The notes beneath the pieces are model-generated. The model ran no database searches. It was not told the origin of the DNA and saw nothing but the letters and a program-made list of their open reading frames with translations. Positions 1-5,058 of a stretch of 5,058 nt of DNA are shown here, one piece after another (the stretch's first letter is position 1; each line of letters starts with the position of its first letter). The position numbers and the translations under genes are program-made. Source of the stretch: an uncultured Bacteroidales bacterium (GTDB lineage Bacteria > Bacteroidota > Bacteroidia > Bacteroidales > UBA932); the NCBI GenBank assembly GCA_946184255.1, contig CAMHFA010000104.1:1-5058 (forward strand), given 5' to 3'.

Positions 1-638
1 TGAAGTTCGTAGTGGTTATCTTCAACCCTGCAGACGTCACGGCCCTGACCGCCCTCATCCGTTCCGGCCTGAAGCCTGAGAAGCTCACATCCCTCGCAGC
101 CCTCGACAGCACCCGTCTCCAGGAGGCTCTTGCCCAGGAGTTCGGCGTACAGCAGTGCAAGGTGACCGGTGCCCACACTTATGGCGGTCATGGTGAAGCT
201 ATGGCAGTCTTCGCATCCGGTGTCAAGGTCGATGGCAAGCCTCTCGCAGAGATGGGTCTTTCCGAGGAGCGTTTCGCAGAGATCAAGCATAACACTATCC
301 AGGGTGGAAGCAACATCATCAAGCTCCGCGGCCGCAGCTCCTTCCAGAGCCCTGCTTACAATGCCGTGAAGATGATTGAAGCCGCCATGGGCGGTGAGAA
401 GTTCACCTGGCCTGCCGGTACCTATGTGAATACCGGCAAGTACCGCAACGTCATGATGGCCATGCCGACCGTTATTGACGCTACCGGTTGCCACTTCACC
501 ACTCCTGAAGGAACGGCCGAGGAAATCGCAGCCCTTGACGCCTCCTATGAGCATCTCTGCAAGATGCGTGACGAGATCATCAGTCTCGGCATTATCCCGC
601 CGGTAGCCGAGTGGGCAAAGGAGAATCCCAACCTGTAG
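1..638 (+). CDS. mdh: Malate dehydrogenase, C-terminal part (5' end outside window)
   Basis: NAD-dependent malate dehydrogenase interconverts malate and oxaloacetate in the cytoplasm. In fermenting Bacteroidales it feeds the reductive branch leading to fumarate, succinate and propionate (family knowledge). The reading frame is open from base 3 and runs 211 residues to TAG at 636-638; bases 1-2 are the end of an earlier codon. A GTG at 12 lies inside the conserved strand before the FNPAD motif, so it is an internal Val and not the start. About 110-120 residues, including the Rossmann glycine-rich NAD site, lie to the left. Visible signatures are the Asn-Pro of FNPAD (bases 24-29), the LDSTR motif with the substrate-related Asp (105-107) and Arg (114-116), and the catalytic His in TYGGHGE (189-191). 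Arg codons appear to be only CGT/CGC, unlike the AGG-rich genes to the right, which fits a highly expressed core gene. The LDH/MDH superfamily call is near certain; malate specificity rests on resemblance to Bacteroidales enzymes. Confidence 0.93.
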   Translation, partial: KFVVVIFNPADVTALTALIRSGLKPEKLTSLAALDSTRLQEALAQEFGVQQCKVTGAHTYGGHGEAMAVFASGVKVDGKPLAEMGLSEERFAEIKHNTIQGGSNIIKLRGRSSFQSPAYNAVKMIEAAMGGEKFTWPAGTYVNTGKYRNVMMAMPTVIDATGCHFTTPEGTAEEIAALDASYEHLCKMRDEIISLGIIPPVAEWAKENPNL

Positions 639-644
639 GTTTTC

Positions 645-660
645 GGAGACGGATGTCTCC
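645..660 (+). other. Small perfect hairpin just after mdh stop
   Basis: GGAGAC (645-650) and GTCTCC (655-660) are perfect inverted repeats around a GGAT loop, beginning six bases after the mdh stop codon. No T-run follows, so it is a poor intrinsic terminator by itself. It may protect the mdh mRNA 3' end or act together with the stronger hairpin 22 bases further on. Confidence 0.4.
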
Positions 661-681
661 TGAATATTAACAAATTAAGTG

Positions 682-713
682 ATTTGCCACCTCCGATATG
701 AGAGGTGGCAAAT
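682..713. terminator. Convergent (bidirectional) terminator hairpin
   Basis: ATTTGCCACCTC (682-693) and GAGGTGGCAAAT (702-713) form a perfect 12-bp stem with an 8-base loop (CGATATGA). Pairing can extend outward through 678-681 with 714-717 if two G-U pairs are allowed. It lies between mdh (+ strand, ends 638) and the hydrolase gene (- strand, ends 738), so it can end transcription from both sides. The flanks are A/T-rich but neither side has a long uninterrupted T-run, so termination efficiency is uncertain. Confidence 0.72.
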
Positions 714-737
714 TATTAAACGGGTCTGACCCAAAAG

Positions 738-2621
738 TCAGTTGACGGCAAAATTCCTGATATAGCAGCCCTGGCAGTCGCCCTTCAAAACCTTTAGTTT
801 CAAAATGTGACGTCCCTGGTCAAGGTCGTTGGCAAGGATATGCAGCCATGGGATGTGGAGTCCTTTGCTCCAAGGTGTGAAAGTGTCAAGCTGTTGGTAC
901 TTCTTGCCGTCGATCTCATATGACAGCACTCCGGCGTTCGGGCCGCAAGTGCAATACAGCCCGATGGCGCTGCCTACGAATTCCAGGGTCAGTTCTCCTC
1001 CCTCTTCGCAAACCAGGGTGGGTACATGGATATATTGCTTCCTCGTTCCGGCTCCGTCGGAAGGAACCCAGTCCTCTTCGAGGCGGAAACCCTTAAGCCT
1101 GGAGGCTGATGTTGGCAGGAGCAGTCTTCCATTTTCATAGTTGGAGCCATCAAGCGGAATAACGTCAATCTGATGTGGTGTGTATGAATATCCGGAAGCT
1201 GGTTTGGACCAAAGGTCCAGCAGTTTTTCTATGGCGGCAGCATAGATGGAATGTCCGAACGGGGCGGGATGGGTGCCTCCGAACTTCTTCCAGTCGAATT
1301 CTCCGGCACGCATCCTGGAGCTAACTTCCGAAGCCAAGTCAATGGAGTTGAGACGGTAGTGATTGGCAACCCTTTCGTGGTTCAGGATGACATCAGGGAT
1401 CTCCCCTTCGTTGAGCAAAGGCAGGAAGGGATCATAGGTGAAATGAAGGAATATGATGTCCATGTAAGGGTTGGCTCTAAGGGCGTGCCTGACTATTCCT
1501 TCCATTCCCAGCACTTGTTCCCGCGGCCCGAAGAAATTGGTATGGTCGTTGACAGCCGCTTCCACGAACAGGAGGTCGGGAGTACCTTTATCAAGGACAT
1601 CCTCTTCGAACCTGAAGGCATGAGGGGTAGATCCAAGGGAAGAAATACCGGCGTCGATAAACTTGAACGAGGTATCCGGAAATCGCTGCTTTAGGTCGTC
1701 CTTGACCATGTCCTTCCACCCTTCCATCTCTGTAATCGAACCGCCCAGGAAGGCGACGGTCGCTTCTTTGCGGACAGTCATTGTGTATAGGGAGTTGTCC
1801 AGGTTTCCACGGGTATGGATCTGCTGAGAGGAGGTATAGCCGTCAAAATGTGCCTTGAGGAAATCCACCACCGGAGTCGGATCCTCAAGACTGTGGGGAT
1901 GATGGCCGCAATCTGGTTTTACGATGACTTCCACAACCCCGCCCATGTCCTGGTAAGCATCCCGGACCTTGTGCATATTCTCATCGTAGGGGACACCGGT
2001 GTCTGCTCCTCCGCAAACGGATATTATCGGAATTCCTGCTTCTGCTATCCGCGGCAGGTGGTTTATGGCATTTCCCCTGAAATTACTGTCCACGTCCTCG
2101 TCTTTTTCTCCCCATTCTTCCAGGAAGCCTTGCCAGAATTCCGGTTGATGGCGTCCTGGCCAGGAAGTGATGTCGCAGACAGGGGCATCGACATAAAGGC
2201 TTGATACAGTCTCAGGATAGGCGTCCGCCCATGCAAAGGCAAAATAACCTCCACGGCTGAACCCTTCCACTACCACCTTGTCGGAGAGGTTGAAAACAGG
2301 GACCACATAATCATAAAATGATTTTGCTAGCTTCACTGCCCGGGGACTGCCATACAGATGTGTGACATCATAATATGCGAGGTGCCAGCCTTCCTTTAGA
2401 AGGGCCTGGTCCACGGAAGGGAAGGCTCCGAAAAAGGCAGGACGCCAGATCCAAGGGCGGCCAGGTGCCGCCTCCTTTGGAATCACGACCAGGGCGTCGC
2501 GTCCTTCGACCTTGAAATCATAGCGGTCACAGCCCTCCCATAAAGATTTTTCACCAGGAAATACCTGGGCTGACGCTGTAATGGAAAACAGGAAAGCGAA
2601 TGCTAAGAAGATATGTCTCAT
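738..2621 (-). CDS. Exported two-domain hydrolase: alpha/beta-hydrolase fused to SGNH/GDSL-type esterase, with C-terminal beta-rich domain
   Basis: Complete 627-residue protein, probably a periplasmic carbohydrate esterase. The start at 2621 is chosen because it opens a typical Sec signal peptide (MRHIF..., cleavage likely after ASA at residue 18, no lipobox Cys). A longer start at 2690 would bury that signal and overlap the divergent gene. Residues ~20-260 look like an alpha/beta hydrolase: nucleophile elbow GFSRGG (Ser122), probable acid Asp207 in GGADTG, His240 in DCGHHPH. Residues ~285-470 look like an SGNH hydrolase: FLGGSIT with Ser295, Gly325, AVND with Asn358, and GGTHPAPFGH with His451. 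The usual DxxH Asp is Gly448. Residues ~480-627 are beta-rich, with Cys538, C557xC559 and C616xxC619. The stop is TGA at 738-740. It is divergent from the GH2-like gene, which suggests joint work on a decorated glycan. Deacetylation is inference; substrate unknown. Either domain could instead be a peptidase-like or non-catalytic unit. Confidence 0.85.
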   Translation of the reverse strand: MRHIFLAFAFLFSITASAQVFPGEKSLWEGCDRYDFKVEGRDALVVIPKEAAPGRPWIWRPAFFGAFPSVDQALLKEGWHLAYYDVTHLYGSPRAVKLAKSFYDYVVPVFNLSDKVVVEGFSRGGYFAFAWADAYPETVSSLYVDAPVCDITSWPGRHQPEFWQGFLEEWGEKDEDVDSNFRGNAINHLPRIAEAGIPIISVCGGADTGVPYDENMHKVRDAYQDMGGVVEVIVKPDCGHHPHSLEDPTPVVDFLKAHFDGYTSSQQIHTRGNLDNSLYTMTVRKEATVAFLGGSITEMEGWKDMVKDDLKQRFPDTSFKFIDAGISSLGSTPHAFRFEEDVLDKGTPDLLFVEAAVNDHTNFFGPREQVLGMEGIVRHALRANPYMDIIFLHFTYDPFLPLLNEGEIPDVILNHERVANHYRLNSIDLASEVSSRMRAGEFDWKKFGGTHPAPFGHSIYAAAIEKLLDLWSKPASGYSYTPHQIDVIPLDGSNYENGRLLLPTSASRLKGFRLEEDWVPSDGAGTRKQYIHVPTLVCEEGGELTLEFVGSAIGLYCTCGPNAGVLSYEIDGKKYQQLDTFTPWSKGLHIPWLHILANDLDQGRHILKLKVLKGDCQGCYIRNFAVN

Positions 2622-2625
2622 AGGA

Positions 2626-2633
2626 CAAAAATA
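2626..2633 (-). promoter_or_regulatory. Candidate -7 element for the two-domain hydrolase gene
   Basis: On the - strand this reads TATTTTTG, matching TAnnTTTG. It ends only four bases before the chosen ATG (2621), so a transcript from it would be leaderless or nearly so. No TTTG -33 box sits at the usual 19-21 base spacing. This is weaker than the matching element on the other strand, and the real promoter could lie further upstream, inside the start of the GH2-like gene. Confidence 0.35.
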
Positions 2634-2647
2634 ACGAGAATTATGAG

Positions 2648-2655
2648 TATTTTTG
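2648..2655 (+). promoter_or_regulatory. Candidate -7 element for the GH2-like gene
   Basis: TATTTTTG matches the Bacteroidota -7 consensus TAnnTTTG. Its G is 21 bases before the ATG at 2677, which would leave a short leader of about 14-16 bases. That leader (around CCAACCAATTAATCTT) has no Shine-Dalgarno sequence, as is usual in this phylum. No clear TTTG -33 box is present; that region is occupied by the other arm of the inverted repeat, so an activator may be needed. Confidence 0.45.
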
Positions 2656-2676
2656 TCTAACCAACCAATTAATCTT

Positions 2677-5058
2677 ATGCGTAGAGTCATCCAAATCCTG
2701 TTTGCAGCATTCCTCGCTGCAGGTCTTCATGCGCAAAATGTCACCACATTTGAAATGCGTTACCTTACAAAAGATTCCAAGGCAGACGGGGTTACGGATT
2801 TCCATGGTGATACGGAATGGTTTGACACAGAGCAGAGGGTTGATGTCCTTGGGCTTTACACTGACTATGCTTCACGGTTCTGGGGGGATCCTGGGCTGGA
2901 CAGGCCTTTATTCACCGATGCCGATGTCCTTACCCGTCTGGCAACTATTAAGCCCCAGCCTTCTACTTCTGTCCGAAGGACCATCAGGCTTGATGAGTGG
3001 AAAGCTTATGGTTACAAATACGGAAAAGAAGGCGATATCAAGGCACGTTGGGAAAAGTGGACTTCCGGAGGAGCAAAAGTTGAAAATGGCTGTCTCGTCC
3101 TTGATGGCGTGGATGCTACGCTCAACTTCAAACCCCTTGACTGGCGTTTCAGGATTAAGGCATCTTTCCGCGGTGAGCCATCTGGTCTCAATGTGTCCCT
3201 TCTTTCCAATGATGGTCAACCCATCAATCTGCAAATAGGTTCTCTGAAGGAGTTCGAGATATACGGGGACTTGGTCAATCACAGGTTATTCCTGTCCTCA
3301 AAAGGAAAGACCATAAAGGAAATCCCATGCCCCCGCACTATCACGGTCAATGGTTTCTCTATTGGGACACAGAAAGGAAAGGCATCCGTCGAAAGTATAA
3401 TGCTGTACAATTTCACCAACCATAAGGAAGACGATCCGAGTACTCCTTATTGGACTGAAATGGTCTTCGACGAGGACTTTGAGGATGTTCCTTCCATGAA
3501 AGGCTGGCAGGATGCAGGCTATGACGATTCTGCCTGGGAACTTGTGAAACTGCCTTCTCCTCACGGAGGGTTCAGGGGCGCCGGAGAGGACTATTACTTG
3601 AGGACAAAGGTAAATGTTGGCGAGTTCAAGTCAGCGTCCCTTGTGATGGAGACTCTGGATCCGGGTGGGGAAGTCTGGGTCAATGGCAGACCTGCAGCAG
3701 TTTTGAACGGCCGTTTGCCAAGGAATATAGATGTCTCTGAATACCTCATCCCGGGCACTGAGAATACCATTGCCGTGAAAGTAAAGCCATACTATACCGA
3801 CGCGACAGTGTTCCATGCACCCAATGACCATAATTTCGGATGGTTCCTAGGTAGGTCTGAGCTTGTCTTGACTGACGGTACTGGACATATCTCGGAAGGT
3901 CTTGTCAATACTTCTTCCCTAGATGGCCAAGTGGCCATCCAGCATCACAAGGTAACCTTGAAAACCGACTCGGCCCGCACTTGGGACGGTAGCCTGGTGG
4001 TCAATTATTACCCTTGGTTCCCTGTTGAAGGATCCTGCATTGCCAGCCATGAAATGAAAGTTGAACTGCGTCCGAAGGTGGACAATGACATAAGTATTGA
4101 CATTCCCCTAGAGTCTCCTGAGCTCTGGTCCTCTGATTCCCCTAGGCTCTACAAGGTTGAGATAATCCTTAAGGACAGTGACGGGAAACCGGTCGATGAC
4201 CTTGTCACTACCACCGGAGTCCGTCTGATTGAACAGAAGGGAGGAGTCCTCTATATAAACCACAGGCCGGATATGTTGAATGGCGGCCAGATTTTCGGTT
4301 ACCGCCTTCCTTTGGAGACGGTTGCAGTGACTGTCCGTTGTCCTACTGATGAGACAGTGCTACGAGAGCTTATGATGGCTAAATCCCTGGGGAATCTTCT
4401 TCGCATCCACGTCCATGCTGAAAACGAGACACCTAGCGGCATCAATGATCCACGATTCGCCGAGTTTGCCGACCAGCTTGGATTATATCTTATATGGCAG
4501 ACTTCCAGTTGGATCAGGGAGGGAGAGGTCTGGAATGTGGACATCGCGAATTATCCGGTCTATATGCGCCAGGTTTACAATCATCCTTCTATCGTGATGT
4601 GGGAGGCAAGCAACCATCCCAACCGGTTCAAAAACCATGGTTTTTCCGATTCTGAAGACTATATCAATGCGATAGTGCCGGCTATTATCGGTACTGACAG
4701 CAGCAGGCTTGTCTCTCCGACATCCTTCTGGCAGCATATGCATTACGCCAATTACGATGGGACACTGGATATATACGGTAACGCCCATGCGCCAAACCCT
4801 TGGCTGACTCACCGCATGATGACCCGGGGGAGTCAGGATTCATATACCGGTTACGACCACGACTGGAGCGGATTGCGGAACTACCCTTCAGGGTTCGCCA
4901 AGTCCTGCTTAGATGCCAGGGACCTGTGCTATTTCAATTTCGAGCATGAAGAATCCATAGCCCAGCCCAACTGGGAACTTGCGAGGAAGGATCCGTGGTA
5001 CAAGATTCCTTCATATGAGAAAAACTACGAGGTCGGCACTATCGGCCGGAATCTGGAC
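2677..5058 (+). CDS. Exported glycoside hydrolase family 2-like protein (3' end outside window)
   Basis: 794 codons are open from ATG 2677 to the right edge with no stop. This is the first ATG after an in-frame TGA at 2644 and it begins a Sec signal peptide (MRRVIQIL..., cleavage likely after HA at residue 19, no lipobox Cys), so the enzyme is probably periplasmic. Residues ~20-255 are unassigned; 130-245 look beta-rich. Residues ~260-390 resemble the GH2 sugar-binding jelly roll (GYDDSAWE, EVWVNG, NIDVSEYL, NTIAVKVKP). Residues ~405-520 fit the immunoglobulin-like domain (ESPELWSSDSPRLY). From ~525 the TIM barrel follows: LNGGQIFGYR, NLLRIHVHAE, LGLYLIWQ, NHPSIVMW. At the usual GNE acid/base site the sequence is Asn646-His647. 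The candidate nucleophile is Glu756 in FNFEHEES. GH2 members include beta-galactosidases, glucuronidases and mannosidases; specificity cannot be read here. It could be a non-classical or inactive member. Divergent from the esterase-like gene. Confidence 0.87.
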   Translation, partial: MRRVIQILFAAFLAAGLHAQNVTTFEMRYLTKDSKADGVTDFHGDTEWFDTEQRVDVLGLYTDYASRFWGDPGLDRPLFTDADVLTRLATIKPQPSTSVRRTIRLDEWKAYGYKYGKEGDIKARWEKWTSGGAKVENGCLVLDGVDATLNFKPLDWRFRIKASFRGEPSGLNVSLLSNDGQPINLQIGSLKEFEIYGDLVNHRLFLSSKGKTIKEIPCPRTITVNGFSIGTQKGKASVESIMLYNFTNHKEDDPSTPYWTEMVFDEDFEDVPSMKGWQDAGYDDSAWELVKLPSPHGGFRGAGEDYYLRTKVNVGEFKSASLVMETLDPGGEVWVNGRPAAVLNGRLPRNIDVSEYLIPGTENTIAVKVKPYYTDATVFHAPNDHNFGWFLGRSELVLTDGTGHISEGLVNTSSLDGQVAIQHHKVTLKTDSARTWDGSLVVNYYPWFPVEGSCIASHEMKVELRPKVDNDISIDIPLESPELWSSDSPRLYKVEIILKDSDGKPVDDLVTTTGVRLIEQKGGVLYINHRPDMLNGGQIFGYRLPLETVAVTVRCPTDETVLRELMMAKSLGNLLRIHVHAENETPSGINDPRFAEFADQLGLYLIWQTSSWIREGEVWNVDIANYPVYMRQVYNHPSIVMWEASNHPNRFKNHGFSDSEDYINAIVPAIIGTDSSRLVSPTSFWQHMHYANYDGTLDIYGNAHAPNPWLTHRMMTRGSQDSYTGYDHDWSGLRNYPSGFAKSCLDARDLCYFNFEHEESIAQPNWELARKDPWYKIPSYEKNYEVGTIGRNLD

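Larger units (their letters stand above)
2624..2657. repeat. Perfect 10-bp inverted repeat in divergent promoter region
   Basis: GACAAAAATA (2624-2633) and TATTTTTGTC (2648-2657) are exact reverse complements separated by 14 bases (2634-2647). The repeat fills most of the 55 bp between two divergent genes. Each arm contains TATTTTTG, a full match to the Bacteroidota -7 consensus TAnnTTTG, pointing toward the gene on its own side. The symmetry could be two promoters, a dimeric regulator site, or both. Confidence 0.75.

Noticed and set aside
722..732. Palindrome GGGTCTGACCC before the - strand stop
   Set aside because: Five-base arms around a single central base are too tight for a hairpin, and an isolated 11-base palindrome is not enough to call a protein site.
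829..1140. 103-codon + strand open frame, with others at 1815-2204 and 169-369
   Set aside because: All lie wholly within real genes in another frame or strand and show no domain-like sequence.
1251..1694. 147-codon open frame on the + strand inside the hydrolase gene
   Set aside because: It is antisense to the SGNH domain, whose motifs are clear on the - strand. Its translation shows no recognisable motif, and such open frames are common opposite moderately GC-rich genes.
2659..2672. AACCAACCAATTAA as a short tandem repeat in the GH2 gene leader
   Set aside because: Only two and a half CCAA units; this fits an ordinary A/T-rich Bacteroidota leader and cannot be called a regulatory repeat.
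2622..2690. Longer 650-residue start for the - strand hydrolase at base 2690
   Set aside because: The extra 23 residues would precede a clear signal peptide, remove the intergenic region and overlap the start of the divergent gene. The ATG at 2621 gives a normal N terminus.
2702..3238. 178-codon + strand open frame overlapping the start of the GH2-like gene
   Set aside because: It is out of frame with the 794-codon GH2-like reading frame, which has a signal peptide and recognisable domains throughout. Its own composition (Met, Ser, Leu, Pro-rich) looks like a frame shadow.
4299..4812. Antisense open frames of 81 and 109 codons (4299-4544, 4483-4812)
   Set aside because: They sit opposite the GH2 catalytic barrel and have no promoter-like or domain-like features.
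1..5058. CRISPR arrays, insertion sequences, tRNA/rRNA genes, attachment sites
   Set aside because: Looked for and not seen: no spaced direct repeats, no transposase-like frames, no tRNA-like cloverleaf or rRNA-like stretch. The three genes and two short intergenic regions account for the window.

Overview
The window looks like a piece of a Bacteroidota (probably Bacteroidales) chromosome. Three observations point that way: a malate dehydrogenase fragment of the type found in Bacteroides and Prevotella relatives, candidate TAnnTTTG -7 promoter elements in the divergent intergenic region, and start codons without a Shine-Dalgarno sequence. The genus cannot be fixed from this sequence. Base composition is moderate, roughly 50% GC by eye.

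Layout: (1) bases 1-638, + strand, the C-terminal two thirds of malate dehydrogenase, cut by the left edge. (2) Bases 639-737, a short convergent intergenic region with two perfect hairpins; the second (682-713) is the likely transcription end for both flanking genes. (3) Bases 738-2621, - strand, a complete exported 627-residue protein that joins an alpha/beta-hydrolase domain, an SGNH/GDSL-type hydrolase domain and a C-terminal beta-rich domain. (4) Bases 2622-2676, a 55-bp divergent intergenic region with a perfect 10-bp inverted repeat whose arms each read TATTTTTG outward. (5) Bases 2677-5058, + strand, an exported glycoside hydrolase family 2-like protein of which 794 residues are visible; it stays open to the right edge and has no stop in the window.

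How the genes relate: malate dehydrogenase is a housekeeping gene and marks the chromosomal border of the segment. The two exported proteins are divergently transcribed from one compact control region, and both look like periplasmic enzymes acting on substituted polysaccharides or oligosaccharides. The natural reading is that the two-domain hydrolase removes ester groups (such as acetyl) and the GH2-like enzyme removes a sugar, as in polysaccharide utilisation loci. No SusC/SusD pair, sulfatase or regulator is visible, so membership of such a locus is inference and the substrate is unknown.

The points most worth a second look are the GH2-like protein, where a His occupies the place of the usual acid/base Glu (Asn-His instead of Asn-Glu) and an unassigned ~230-residue N-terminal region precedes the GH2 core; the fusion of two different serine-hydrolase folds in one chain, with the usual SGNH Asp missing; and the symmetric divergent promoter. 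I see no CRISPR array, mobile element, tRNA or rRNA, and no clear sign of a wholly new multi-gene system.
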